A DNA stretch of 64,000 bases from Nematostella vectensis (taxonomy: Eukaryota > Cnidaria > Anthozoa > Actiniaria > Edwardsiidae): positions 14,478,951 to 14,542,950 of the forward strand of contig NC_064041.1 in the NCBI RefSeq assembly GCF_932526225.1, read 5' to 3'. The position numbers and the translations under genes were made by a program. A model generated the notes under the pieces. The model saw only the letters and a program-made list of their open reading frames with translations, was not told the origin of the DNA and did not search any database. Shown here in pieces: positions 22,081 through 31,488 of the stretch (the stretch's first letter is position 1; every line of letters begins with the position of its first letter).

Positions 22081-22310
22081 AAGCTGTTGCCATAGATTGA
22101 TTGATCTGGTTCCGTTTTAGCCGTGATTCATAACAGTTTAGGCGTTTTTCTCCCTCATCTCGGTTTACCTCCTCCCCACTCGTAATAAAATACAACACGA
22201 TGTTGCTGGAGTCTATGATTATACAATTTACTTTCAGTCAAACCAATGTACTAAATCTGTATACAATGAAGTGAATAGATTGTAAATTGTATTGTTATAC
22301 CTATTTAGAG

Positions 22311-22447
22311 CCTCGTTTCCATCGGCCTCGTTTCCATCTACCTCGTTTCCATCTGCCTCGTTTCCATCTGCCTCGTTTCCATGCGTCAGCTCGCTCGTTT
22401 CCATCTGCCTCGTTTCCATCTGCCTCGTTTCCATGCGTCAGCTCGCT
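22311..22447. repeat. 15-bp minisatellite (GCCTCGTTTCCATCT)
   Basis: About eight units, with a longer second-order unit ending ATGCGTCAGCTCGCTC present twice. Confidence 0.85.
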
Positions 22448-23170
22448 CATGATGTATCGACCTGGGCTACCTGGGATAAAGAGAGTAATGTTTTTCCAGG
22501 TTAGCCTAAACAGGTTTTTATTCAGCGGGTACTATTTTTTTAATTATAGGCTACATATAATTAATTAGGTTCTTAATTTTAAAGAAATGTTTATGTACTA
22601 ATGGCTGGTAGTGCGGTATCTTGATAAAATGTCAATACCGACCTGGCCTTCGTACAATATGTGGTAAAGACCCCTTAAAATATATTTAAACTCTAATTAT
22701 CGTGCTAAAACATGATTTTCATCATTGCTGTGAGATCTTTTAAGCCCAAGGTTCAAGTTTTTTTTAAAATAGGAACCTGTTTCAAATTTAAGCTAAAACG
22801 GTCTCATTTCACGGAGGTGTATTGGTATTTTTATTTTAACAGATTCTCAAATTAGGTTCTAATAAGCGGGTATGTACTGTTTGGAAAATTTCTTACATAA
22901 ATGTGCTGCCCCGATAGTCACGAACTCGCAAATAAAAACTGTTGATAAACACATTTATACCCATATCCTATAGAATGACTTGAAACAGTTATTATATCCC
23001 TATCCGCCGTCTAAATATAAAATGGGACGAGTGTTATAGCACAGGGATCCCGCAATTTTCTGTATGGTTCCAGAATGTTGTGCAGAATGAAAATTAAAAA
23101 AAGCACTACTGTACTTTAAAAAAAATTAATTTAGATTAAATTGTTACCCGAGAAATAGCGTTATTTGACT

Positions 23171-23288
23171 GTGAACTTTAGAAGCACACTAGCATACACA
23201 CATTGGCACCAGTCGGGCCAAGACGGGACGCTAGCACAGTCTATTACCCGTGCAGTTCGGCAACCATGGACAGCTGTTTCGTCCTTAT
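23171..23288. repeat. 118-bp direct repeat, copy 1 (unbroken host repeat)
   Basis: It runs from GTGAACTTTAGAAGCACACT to CTGTTTCGTCCTTAT and is repeated almost exactly at 23525-23642. This copy continues into TAGGACTCGTCAGCATGG; the second copy instead ends at the edge of the virus-like element. Confidence 0.85.
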
Positions 23289-23524
23289 TAGGACTCGTCA
23301 GCATGGCATAGGCGGTTTGCCTCAGTTAAACTTCATCGGCAAAAAAACTGCAGGGCGACTTCGACTCGAACGAAGTGCTTTAAACCACAGCTCAGATCCA
23401 TGTGGGATCTAGAGCTGCGACCGGGCTAGCGTGATGCCAATTGTGCGGATCACGCATGCGACCTTTGCTAGTCTAAAACTCCGTCGGATAGCCAAACTAT
23501 CCTTGCGAATATGTATACATAAAT

Positions 23525-23642
23525 GTGAACTTTAGAAGCACACTAGCATACACACATTGGCACCAGTCGGGCCAAGACGGTACGCTAGCACAGTCTATTA
23601 CCCGTGCAGTCCGGCAACCATGGACAGCTGTTTCGTCCTTAT
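23525..23642. repeat. 118-bp direct repeat, copy 2 (abuts the virus-like element)
   Basis: Same sequence as 23171-23288 with two or three changes. It stops at CGTCCTTAT, where the element's left end GGCCCCGACGTAG begins. The expected continuation of the host repeat is not found right of the element. Confidence 0.85.
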
Positions 23643-23997
23643 GGCCCCGACGTAGATAAACAATTAGCAATAATTGGCAATTACTAATCTACGTCGGGGC
23701 CACTTCGCGTAGATAAAGAATTAGCAATAATTGGCAATTACTAATCTACGTCGGGACCACTTCGCGTAGATAAATAATTAGCAATCATTAATCTACGTCG
23801 GGACCACTCCGCGTAGATAAACAATTAGCAATGATTAGCAATCATTAATTCGTTGTCTATCGACAGCAGCGGGACTGGGGCCACATGTACATGTATAGAA
23901 ATGAGTGGGAACCTTGCAATTAGACCCCCGTCTTTCCTGTAGTATATATACATACACATGTGCATACGTACGTATATATACACATGTGCATAGCATT
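23642..23997. repeat. Left terminal inverted repeat of the virus-like element
   Basis: It begins TGGCCCCGACGTAGATAAAC and ends CACATGTGCATAGCATT. The outer 200 bp consist of four tandem 40-57-bp units, each itself an imperfect hairpin (GTAGAT...AATTAGCAAT...ATCTAC), separated by GTCGGG(A/G)CCACT(T/C)CGC. The inner part holds ACATGTACATGT and CACATGTG palindromes. Its inverted copy is at 37566-37932. Confidence 0.92.
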
Positions 23998-24003
23998 CGA
24001 AGG

Positions 24004-24342
24004 ATGAAGTGCGAAAAAGATTACTGCAGGTGGCTAAAGGTCGGCCATGCAAACACGTGTGGCCAGAGGTGCATGGACACCTACTGCAAGATGCACCTCC
24101 AAAGGCTCCGTTAGGGCAGCCCCCTCCCCGTGCCGTGCAGGATCTGCGGCATAGGGACGCAGTCGAAGACGCGGTTGTGCCGCCCCTGCGGAGCGAATCG
24201 TGTAGGGCAGAGGATGCGCGGCACCGAGAGGCGCGCTCGGGAATGGTTCGCACTCGCCCTGTCTGACATCGTAGCCGGCGGGACTGGGTGGCACAAGACA
24301 TACCTAAACACCCGTCCCGCCGGCTGCGATACGGGCAATTAG
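24004..24342 (+). pseudogene. Cys-rich double zinc-ribbon protein, split by in-frame TAG
   Basis: From ATG at 24004 the first part is Cys-rich (MKCEKDYC, then CGQRCMDTYC). A TAG at 24112-24114 interrupts, and the same frame continues with CRICGIGTQSKTRLCRPCG, a clear CxxC...CxxC ribbon, to a stop at 24340-24342. Two zinc-binding units of this kind suggest nucleic-acid binding or regulation in the element (inference). Because the frame is unchanged across the stop, this is a point mutation or a readthrough site rather than two genes. It is the first gene after the left terminal repeat. Confidence 0.6.
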
Positions 24343-24444
24343 AGACTGGGTGGCACAAGGCATACCCAAATACCCGTCCTGTCTGATACCGCAGGGCTGC
24401 GATACGGGCAATTAGAGACTGGGTGGCACAAGGCATACCCAAAC
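24277..24444. repeat. Tandem/palindromic leader repeat before the 241-aa gene
   Basis: GACTGGGTGGCACAAGRCATACC occurs three times, each followed by TAAACACCCGTCC or a close variant, and CGGGCAATTAGA occurs twice. GCCGGCGGGAC (24281) and GTCCCGCCGGC (about 24313) form a hairpin. The last unit runs directly into the ATG at 24445, so it may be a leader or promoter region. Confidence 0.6.
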
Positions 24445-25170
24445 ATGGACGCTTACATAGAGGAGATTCTCAATAGCATGCCTGACAAAGAGGCGCCCAC
24501 CGCACTGGCAGGGCTGGTCAAGAACATCCTGGACGAGGGCATCTCCGAGGATGCCAAGCGCAAGCTGCTTAAGCCGCTCATGCCGGCGAGCTCGCGGCCA
24601 GAGGAAGTCTGGCGCGAGTTCGACTTTTTGCTGGAGCAAAAGGGCCCCGAGAAGTACTGTTCTCTCTTCGTCGGCGGCGCCCATTTTCGGTTCCCAAGCG
24701 TGGATGCCACTCTTCGGGGCCAAGACATAAGCGCCGGTGTTTTCAAGGAGATACGACACCTTGGTGGAGTAGGAGTCATTGCTCCAAAGCCGGTTATGCG
24801 GGGGCCTGATATTAATGACGATGGCTCGGTGTGGTGGGTCTCGCACGAGCGAGAGTCTCTGCGGGCAAACGCAGTGTTGCCACCGGTGCTTAAGATGGTA
24901 GACCCCGACCGGCGTTACAGACTCTTTACGGTCGTTGGTAAGGCCCCCGCAGAGCCATTGGCGCCAATCACAGAGGAGGAAGGGCGCTCGGAACACAAAA
25001 TTGGTGGGTCATTAGTCAAAAGAGGGGACCGAATCGCAGTCGGCGCCCTGGAAGGCATCGATGCGGGTATTTGGGAGAAAGGACGAGAGTACCTCGTCTA
25101 CGTGAGATACGAGCTTCGCCCTTTACCTGAGCAAACTGGTGAGCCTGGGCCAATGCGAACTGTGTTGTGA
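24445..25170 (+). CDS. Virus-like element protein of unknown function, 241 aa
   Basis: Intact frame starting MDAYIEEILNSMPDKEAP and ending PMRTVL. The N-terminal 60 residues are helical and charged; the middle is Gly- and Arg-rich (SLFVGGAHFRFPS, VWWVSHERESLRANA); the C-terminal part looks like beta strands (DRYRLFTVVG-like, EYLVYVRYELRPLP). No cysteine cluster, signal peptide or membrane segment is seen. It sits directly upstream of the polymerase region, whose open frame overlaps its stop by four bases (GTGA), so a replication role such as single-strand binding or terminal-protein function is a reasonable guess only. I do not recognise the family. Confidence 0.7.
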   Translation: MDAYIEEILNSMPDKEAPTALAGLVKNILDEGISEDAKRKLLKPLMPASSRPEEVWREFDFLLEQKGPEKYCSLFVGGAHFRFPSVDATLRGQDISAGVFKEIRHLGGVGVIAPKPVMRGPDINDDGSVWWVSHERESLRANAVLPPVLKMVDPDRRYRLFTVVGKAPAEPLAPITEEEGRSEHKIGGSLVKRGDRIAVGALEGIDAGIWEKGREYLVYVRYELRPLPEQTGEPGPMRTVL

Positions 25171-26838
25171 GTTATGTTGCCGACTTCTTGAGGAATCGCG
25201 GCACCTCGCGCTCCCTCGGTCTAACTAAGACACGAAGCAGGATCCTCGAGCGATTTGACAAGAAGCTGGCCACTACGGGATGCACCAAAGAAGACCTCTT
25301 TGAGATGGAAAAGAAGCTCGAGGTAAAGCTAGTAGCCGTGGACGCCCTGGGCAACGTTATGTGGAACTCGGGGAAGTACAAGACTAAGGCGAGGGTCACT
25401 ATCCCTTCCCACAGTAACCACGCCTGGGCGGAGCTTCCGACCACCTGCGATCACGAGCGTCCACGGCCTAGACTTCGAGGCTGAGGGGGAGCTTCGTTCG
25501 TTATGTCAGGAAAAGGCAGCGCGAAGCGCTACCAGTGCCGCCACAAAAACGCGCGAGGCAAAAATGCGAGAGGTGCTCATTCGCTTTATAAACAGGGCGA
25601 TCCCCAGAAGCACGAGGATCTGGCTGTGCGGGCGCGTTATAGTCACGCACGAAGTCAAACTGTACCGATCGGGACAGGACGGAGCGGCTATCGACAGGGC
25701 GTTTACAGACGAGACAGGACATGATCCTCAAATGGCTCCCTGATGATCACCCAGCCTACCAAGAGTACACCGAAGCTACGCACTCGATGGGCGGCGCAAT
25801 AGGGTATCGCTTCAAGAAGTGGACCCAAAAAGAGAACATCAGGCCAACGCCTCTTAAATACAGGGACGTCTGGCGAGCGGCGCAGGTTGAGTCCAAAGTG
25901 TGGAATAGCAAGGGAAACTTAGGGGCGTAGCCTCATGCGCACATCGACATCGTGCGGCGTACCTAGGATGCGAGGACAGTCTCTCCGGCGGCGCCTCGGA
26001 CGCCATTGATTTGGTACGGAAATACGGCTTCCCTACGAACGTGTATCGTATCGCGGATGTTGTGGGACGGCCATTGAGCGAGGTTTTTCAACTAACCGGG
26101 GCCATTCAGCTGACCGAGTGGGAGTTCTCTGAGGCCTGCCCCTACACTTTTTGGAGGGTATGGCAGCACTTGGAACAAAACGAGGGCTGGATCACCACGC
26201 CAGAGCTCAAGGACCTGTTAGACTATGGAGACCTCGTCAAGGCCACGGCGAGGGAGGTGTTGTATAGCGTCGAAAAAAAGGACTCCATCAAGTTCCCCCA
26301 CTCCATCGCGTGCCGCCCCGGCGGCGAAGACTCGCAGTACCCTGAGGGTCGAGATCTCGCTGTCCGTTTCGTAGGCAAGTGCGCTCGCCATGGCGACGAG
26401 TCCTCGATCGTAGTCCGCGACCGTGAAGAAGCCGCGTATCTGACAAACGTCCTTGCGGGCACCGACCACTTACGTAACTTCAAGCACGCCGACGGGGCTC
26501 ATCTGATCCAATACAAAGACGGTGTCCGACGCTCACAATGGTACCATATCAGGGCCTTCGTGTTGGCGTACACAAATATAGCGTTGCGACGCATGTTGAG
26601 GCGGATCCCTCGCGAAGACGTCCTCCGAGTGTGCACAGATGCCATATACGCAAAGGCGGTGCCCAGTGGTGTAAAGCTCGCGGAGCGAAATCCGAGGTAT
26701 GGAGAGTTGCGCCACAAGAAGCCTGGGTACGAGTGGCTACCCGAAGCGGCTTGGGGTCCGAAGAAGTCGGGGAGCTTGGCCAAGGAGCCAAGCACTGCGC
26801 CGAGTCTGCCGTGCGATCTCTGTAACCTCTGTAAAGAT
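25167..26838 (+). pseudogene. DNA polymerase B-like gene of the virus-like element, frameshifted
   Basis: Coding signal runs through several frames: 25167-25440, then another frame to about 25718, then 25721-25925, then about 25925-26800. Shifts lie near 25440, 25718 and 25920. The last frame carries the palm-like C-terminal half: QWYHIRAFVLAYTNIALRRM followed by VLRVCTDAIYAK. The latter fits motif C of family-B polymerases (normally DTD), with Cys in place of the first Asp. The N-terminal part has no exonuclease motif that I can identify. It is followed at once by the helicase, suggesting a joint replication protein or operon-like pair. The substitution at motif C and the breaks make activity unlikely in this copy. 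The family call rests on motif C and context, so moderate confidence. Confidence 0.6.
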
Positions 26839-27990
26839 GTATCTAGCCGGCCAAGTAGGATCGGGGAAGACCGAGTGGGCGGTGAGCATGTTCCGCGGCC
26901 GCAACGTTGTGGTGCTCACCCCCGAGAACGACCTCGCCCACGACCATAGCAACAACCCGCGCCTCGCGGTGAAGGCTCAAATCTACCACCACTACCTCTG
27001 CATACCAGCGGAGAAGCCGATCGAGGAGTGGAGACCTTCCGAGCTGGGGCACAAACTCGACCGTCTCGCAGAAGTAATCATCATTGACGAGTGCTGTAAG
27101 GTACAAACTAAAGTGCTACGCTTCATCCTAGAGTATCTCGCCACGCGGCCGTGTCAGGTAGTGTGTTGTAGCGACTATGGGCAGGTCCCGCCCTGGGGAG
27201 ATAAAGAGGGGCCCCACGATATGCTCAAGGAGTGGGCACAAGGGAACATCCGCTGGTTCGGGTTCGACTACCGCTGCCTGTGTGAAGAATGCGGAATGCC
27301 GTACAGTACTTGCGACTGCGGCTCTGCCGCGCCCTCCTCCAGGCTCCATGACATAAAGGACCGGATTTGGTGTCGGCCAGATCCCCAACAGCTTGAGGTG
27401 TTTCGAGAGGAGTGGGGTGGGGTAGCGTTCGACGCGGCGATCGAGCAGGCCCACCCAAGCGATATGTGGGTGTGCTCGACCAACAAGATGGGGCTTTTGT
27501 TCAGCAGCGATTGATAGAGCACCACAGGAAAAACTACCCCCGATTACCAGCAACCATCCGCTTTGACCCCGATCCTAGCGTCGCGCATCGTTATCACAAG
27601 CAAGGGTGGCCGGTGTCCGTGCCAGGCAAAGGGGGTGAGAAGGTCGACGCGTACAAAGGCACGGTAGTCGAGGTTCCTCTCGATGCGGTCCTTAACGGGC
27701 TTCTCCTCGAGTGGAAATACGCGGGCTGGGGGACCGTCCACCGGGTGCAGGGCAAGACTATCCAGACTCCAAGACGTCTGTTTATCATAGACCACAGCTT
27801 AGAGGGCTGGATCACGAATGCTGTATACACCGGCATCTCCCGCGTGCGACACGCCGACCAGATAGTCCGTGTGATCCCCCCCGATAACACCCCCGGTGCC
27901 TTGGCTCCCACAGAACTGCAGGCTACGCCCAGTGAAGAGCTCATTACAGCGCGAATCAAGCGATACGCTGTAGACGACAGGCAAAAGGGT
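26837..27990 (+). pseudogene. SF1 (RecD/Pif1-like) helicase of the virus-like element, one frameshift
   Basis: Starts at MYLAGQVGSGKTEWA, which holds Walker A (GQVGSGKT) a few residues in. Walker B is VIIIDECCK near residue 80, motif III is CCSDYGQVPPW near 120. A Cys cluster (CLCEECG, CDCG) near 150 may bind zinc. The frame breaks near 27495; the continuing frame carries motif V (TVHRVQGKT) and motif VI (VYTGISRVRHADQI), which define SF1 helicases of the RecD/Pif1 group. It probably unwinds DNA for the neighbouring polymerase. The upstream coding frame overlaps its first codons by about 110 bases, so a fusion with the polymerase in the ancestor is possible. Confidence 0.8.
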
Positions 27991-28091
27991 CGAACAGTAT
28001 CGACCGGCTGGACGACAGTCAGGGTCACTACAAGTGGAATGTCAGACTCACGTGCCTTAGCTGCAATAGAAGCGCTGATCACGCTAGCGTG
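27991..28091 (+). pseudogene. HNH endonuclease C-terminal remnant
   Basis: In a frame shifted against the helicase tail, the sequence reads SIDRLDDSQGH, then NVRLTCLSCN, the second half of an HNH nuclease (Asp-rich loop, GH, final CxxCN). The first CxxC half is absent, so a deletion has joined the helicase tail to the nuclease end. It meets the 3' end of the integrase gene head-on at 28079-28091. Confidence 0.6.
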
Positions 28092-29028
28092 ACGCTACGC
28101 AACTGCGAACGCATGAAGCCGTGCTTAGAGTACGCCGTGTAATACAACACTGGCTGTCCGGGCTCCATAACCCTCTTTAGTATTGGGTATGCCTTGCTTG
28201 TCCAACACGGGTCCGTCGCTCGCCGTCGGCCCTTGTCCTGGAGGTCTTCCTCGCTTATGGCGATGTACACCTCCGTTCCGACTTCTAAGGGGACCTCTAA
28301 GGGGGGCTTTTTGGCTTTGAGAGGCACGCGCCTCAGCTTTATGGCGTCTTTAGTCGCAAAGCCAGTCATGCGAGTCTTCGTTGCGTTTATGTCCGAGATG
28401 ACGATTGGCAAAGCGGTAACCCACTCGCGGTTTGTTTCGCCGGATGCAAACTCCTTCGAGTACTGCGCACGAAATAGGCGCTGTGCCAGCCAGCGATGGA
28501 AAGACTCGGCGAAAGCTTGGCTCCTGTGGTGACTTGGCTCAGCCCGTCGGACCTCCACCCCGTGGTCTGTTAGAAGCTTTGTGGTAGCACCCTTGAACTT
28601 CGTGCCGTCATCAACCATGAGGACTTTAGGCCATGTGAGAGGTCCCTCTGCATAGATGTCAGCGAGTTCGCGGGAGACGACGGCCGCGCTTTTAGCCCTC
28701 AGTGGGCGGGCGGCTTTATATCGTGAAGCAACGTCAACGACAGTCAGGGCATACTTGTACCCGCGGTCGGTTGTCAAGAATAGCAGGTCCGACTGGTGGA
28801 TGCGGTTCGATGTCTGCTCAGAGAATTGGGCGTATGTAGTCGGAGGAGGATGTGTCTGTGTGTAGCCCCGACGGGCTGCGAGCTTACCCACTTGCGCACT
28901 CGATCTATGGAGGCTGATCCCTTGGGAAGTTTGGCATGCAGAGAGGTCACTCCCTGGAAGCCACATCTGGCGTAGTATATAGAACGAAGGAACGCATCGA
29001 GTTCTTCGTCAGACTTGTGCTTCGCCGC
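28079..29028 (-). pseudogene. Retroviral-type DDE integrase of the virus-like element, one frameshift
   Basis: The core frame (28966 to 28079) has the rve fold signature: first Asp in HQSDLLFLT, second in LMVDDGTKFKG, Glu in QAFAESFHRW, with about 34 residues between the last two, as in DD35E enzymes. Flanking residues KYALTVVDVASRY are typical. The C-terminal 70 residues (EVPLEVGTEVYIAI, QPVLYYTAYSKHG) resemble the small beta-barrel of integrases. The N-terminal part (starting MAAKHKSDEELDAFLR at 29028, ending near RKWVSSQ) is in another frame, joined by a shift near 28870. It would insert the element into host DNA by its terminal repeats. Confidence 0.82.
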
Positions 29029-29030
29029 CA

Positions 29031-29285
29031 TTACGTGTCGGCAATGTACTGCAACAGGTGTATCAGTCTCCAACAGGCGGTTGCCGTCTGCTCGGGTAGT
29101 GCCGAGGCGGTCTTTCTGAGGTTGGTAGGCCTTCGGAGAACGACATTGGCGAACCTCTTAACGCACTCCCTGTCTGCGCGCCACAACTCGAGGCTTCGGT
29201 TAGCAATGTCACCAAAGGTACATAACCCACCCATCGACGGCACCTTCGGTGTCACTCGCTTAGCAGCGGCTGCTACATCGTGCAT
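29031..29285 (-). CDS. Small virus-like element protein, 84 aa, unknown
   Basis: Open from ATG at 29285 (MHDVAAAAKRVTPKVPSMGG) to a stop at 29031-29033. It is basic and Cys-poor, with no membrane segment. Just upstream on its strand is a TATACGTATACGTATAAG tract that looks like a promoter. It ends almost where the integrase begins (29028), so the two could share a transcript. Function unknown; it could also be leader sequence. Confidence 0.45.
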   Translation of the reverse strand: MHDVAAAAKRVTPKVPSMGGLCTFGDIANRSLELWRADRECVKRFANVVLRRPTNLRKTASALPEQTATACWRLIHLLQYIADT

Positions 29286-29309
29286 AGCACTCCACAACTG
29301 GTCTGCAAT

Positions 29310-29334
29310 TATCTTATACGTATACGTATATGTA
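29310..29334. promoter_or_regulatory. TATACGTATAC palindromic promoter-like tract
   Basis: TTATACGTATACGTATATGT is a self-complementary tract between leftward genes. Similar tracts stand at 31434-31469 and 33557-33585, always in intergenic positions of the element. Confidence 0.5.
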
Positions 29335-29683
29335 TACGCGCAGTATGGAAAAAGGCCTCCTAGATGCAGCGCCGGAACGGCAGCTGCATCACAGCAAGCG
29401 GCTAGCTGTGTAGCCGATGGCGAGAGCGCCGGCGCGAATGTACGCAAGCTCGGCGTTTTTCTGCGTTTTGCTGGGGATGTAGTAGTCGGACAGCTCAGGA
29501 GCCCGTATAGACTCCAGGGATTGTTTTGGTCGGGTCTGGTTGTAGAGTTTGAGCGCGTAGTCAGTGTCGGTGAAGTTTTGCTTTGCGAGGGCCCCTCTCT
29601 CGCGACTTTGCGCTTGCCAATCGAGGATTTTTTGTCGCCGCTGTTGGTAGCGTCAAAAAATTGTGATGGAGGCCATCGAGTAG

Positions 29684-29700
29684 TGTGTACGTTTCACGTG
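29684..29700. promoter_or_regulatory. Shared 17-base intergenic motif, copy 1
   Basis: TGTGTACGTTTCACGTG occurs here and at 31393-31409. Each copy is in an intergenic space of the element, so a common regulator site is plausible. Confidence 0.45.
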
Positions 29701-29753
29701 CTGTGTGTACGTGAACACGAGTCTAATACGTGGCCTACACGTATAGTACACTA

Positions 29754-30005
29754 CTAAATGGGCAGGATCTTCTGGTCCTCAAGGTAACCCTTCAAAGCGA
29801 CAGCACCCGCAACAGCGGCAGTCATTTTTGCGTAGTTCATGGCGTTCGCGGAGGGGTCTTTGGTGAAGTCTTCGCGCAAGACCTTGCGCCCAACCCAGCC
29901 ATTACCGGCGACGAGGCCGGTTATGACTGCGGCATCAAGGATGGTCTTTGTAATCTTGCTTTGATGCGTCGTCGACATATGTACGCTTGTACGCATATAA
30001 TGCAC
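29754..30005 (-). CDS. Small predicted membrane protein of the virus-like element, 83 aa
   Basis: Intact frame from MHYMRTSVHM; the internal Met of STTHQSK may be the true start. Two Ala/Gly-rich apolar stretches (ILDAAVITGLVAGNGWVG and MTAAVAGAVALKGYLED) could lie in a membrane. It belongs to the leftward run of structural-looking genes. Function unknown. Confidence 0.65.
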   Translation of the reverse strand: MHYMRTSVHMSTTHQSKITKTILDAAVITGLVAGNGWVGRKVLREDFTKDPSANAMNYAKMTAAVAGAVALKGYLEDQKILPI

Positions 30006-30048
30006 GGACGTGCGGATATGGGTGGGGCTCTTGTGTTTAAATGTCTGC

Positions 30049-30707
30049 TTACTCCATGGCTAACAGTCGAGATTTGCATAGTCCGGGAGCGCGAAGCGCT
30101 GTCGCCGGAGCGGCGAGCGGTAGACCCTTCATCTGCTGTGTATTTGCGGGCGGGGTCACGTCGTCGGTACCTTCGGTAGCAAGTGGATCGGTAGCTCGCT
30201 GTTTAACAGCTGATGTACGAGTGAACGCGGCAGCTAGCTCCCGCCTACGTGTGTAGAGGCCGATCAATGACACTAGAAGACCAGCGACCCCGATAACCGA
30301 GCTGGCCGACCAAGCAGAGTTGCTTTCCGGGACTGGTGTGTGTGCCGAAGGCGTGCCAGCGCTTGCCGTTCTGGCGGCGGCATCTTCGGTGCGCGCGCGC
30401 AAGCCCTCGCGTCGCGTCCCTGCGACTCTCTAGTGACCGGCGACTCAACGTGTTGCACGACACGTGTCTCTTTCTTCTTCGCTCTGTTAAGTCGGTTCCA
30501 CTCTGCCAAGCGCCTTCCGGCTCCGACTCCGCCAGGGTGTTTAGGTCGAGTCGCGGGTGGCTCGGGGCTCGTGATCCTCTCCACCAACGCCGAAGGCGTA
30601 CGTGCAGGTTTATGGGCAGTTTTTTGATGATGCTCATCAGCAGCTTCCGCTGACCCGTTTGCCTTTCCGGCAGGCTGAGCACTAGTATTTCCTTGAGGTT
30701 CCTCCAT
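30049..30707 (-). pseudogene. Basic protein with C-terminal membrane anchor, one frameshift
   Basis: The first frame starts at 30707 (MEEPQGNTSAQPAGKANG) and is rich in Lys, Arg and Pro (AEWNRLNRAKKKETR). Near 30380 the signal moves to the frame that carries WSASSVIGVAGLLVSLIGLY, a good membrane helix followed by TRRRE. The order, basic tail then membrane anchor, suits a minor virion or membrane protein (inference). GCCGTTCTGGC-type hairpins interrupt this gene near 30358 and 30657. Confidence 0.55.
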
Positions 30708-30760
30708 TTGTGATGCAACTACTTGGTTGCTGAAGAAGTGGCAAGCTTTCAAATGAGCGT

Positions 30761-31372
30761 CTACTCTAAAGTCGTCATGGCAGACTCGCCAGTGTGCGTT
30801 TGCAGGCGAACCACTGGTGAATCCGCGACTGCTACCTCGTGTTGACACCGCGTGTCAGCGCTTGCCGTCCCGGTGGTGTTCACATGGCGTGCTACGTGTA
30901 ACGCCCCGACGGCTAAAGCCATCAAACGACCGCAGCGTAGAGACAGGCTTCCGGACAATGTGCGGAGCTCGTTGTTGATGATGTAGTCGGACACTAGGTC
31001 ATTGTGGAGATCGACCACACTGTCTATCGGCAGCGCAATGCCTACTAACTTGGTCGTAAGCTTCAGAAAGCTGTCTGCCAGGGCGTTTGTAGTCCGGCTG
31101 GCTAGAGCGGTCTCGTATCGCTTCTCGTACTTCCTCACTTCCTCGGCGCTCATGCGTTTGACGTCGTCGTGAGTCAGGGCCTTGCCTACCATTTCCCTCG
31201 ACTTCCCCGAGGCTACGAGAATCGCGAGTTTCTCCCTCGCGTCTGCTATTTCAGTTTGCTCACCTCCGGTAGCCGTCCCGGCTGGCTGTGTCAAGCAGGC
31301 CAACGACTCGACGGCCGGGAGGCCGGCGGCGCCCCCCTCAAGAGGACTCTTAAAGTACTCGTCACTCATCAT
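30761..31372 (-). CDS. Virus-like element protein with central apolar region, 203 aa
   Basis: Open from MMSDEYFKSPLEGG. Residues 45-110 are a charged helix (THDDVKRMSAEEVRKYEKRYE); residues 115-170 are apolar (LVGIALPIDSVVDLHNDL, CGRLMALAVGALHVARHV). After residue 170 the frame runs through a GTASADT-coding hairpin sequence and looks out of family, so the true end may lie near 30855 with a later frame change. Unknown function; probably structural. Confidence 0.65.
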   Translation of the reverse strand: MMSDEYFKSPLEGGAAGLPAVESLACLTQPAGTATGGEQTEIADAREKLAILVASGKSREMVGKALTHDDVKRMSAEEVRKYEKRYETALASRTTNALADSFLKLTTKLVGIALPIDSVVDLHNDLVSDYIINNELRTLSGSLSLRCGRLMALAVGALHVARHVNTTGTASADTRCQHEVAVADSPVVRLQTHTGESAMTTLE

Positions 31373-31392
31373 GCACCCTAGGTTGCAACACG

Positions 31393-31409
31393 TGTGTACG
31401 TTTCACGTG
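31393..31409. promoter_or_regulatory. Shared 17-base intergenic motif, copy 2
   Basis: TGTGTACGTTTCACGTG, the same as at 29684-29700. It is followed by CCTTGAGGGCGGTGTG, which recurs at 34605-34620 beside the gene at 34623-36110. Confidence 0.45.
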
Positions 31410-31425
31410 CCTTGAGGGCGGTGTG

Positions 31426-31470
31426 ATCGATGCGTATACGTATATACGTATATACGTATACGTATACGTG
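31426..31470. promoter_or_regulatory. GTATACGTATATACG palindromic tract
   Basis: Alternating TACGTA palindromes lie between the ATPase and the 203-aa gene, on the upstream side of the latter. Likely promoter or structural element. Confidence 0.5.
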
Positions 31471-31488
31471 GGCGGTGGTTTACTGCGC

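Noticed and set aside
23825-24996. Long minus-strand frames opposite the left genes of the element
   Set aside because: The plus strand carries the Cys motifs and the intact 241-aa frame; the minus frames are GC-driven shadows.
29730-30653. Plus-strand frames over the small leftward genes
   Set aside because: They lack domains; the minus strand shows membrane helices and the arrangement of the neighbouring leftward genes.
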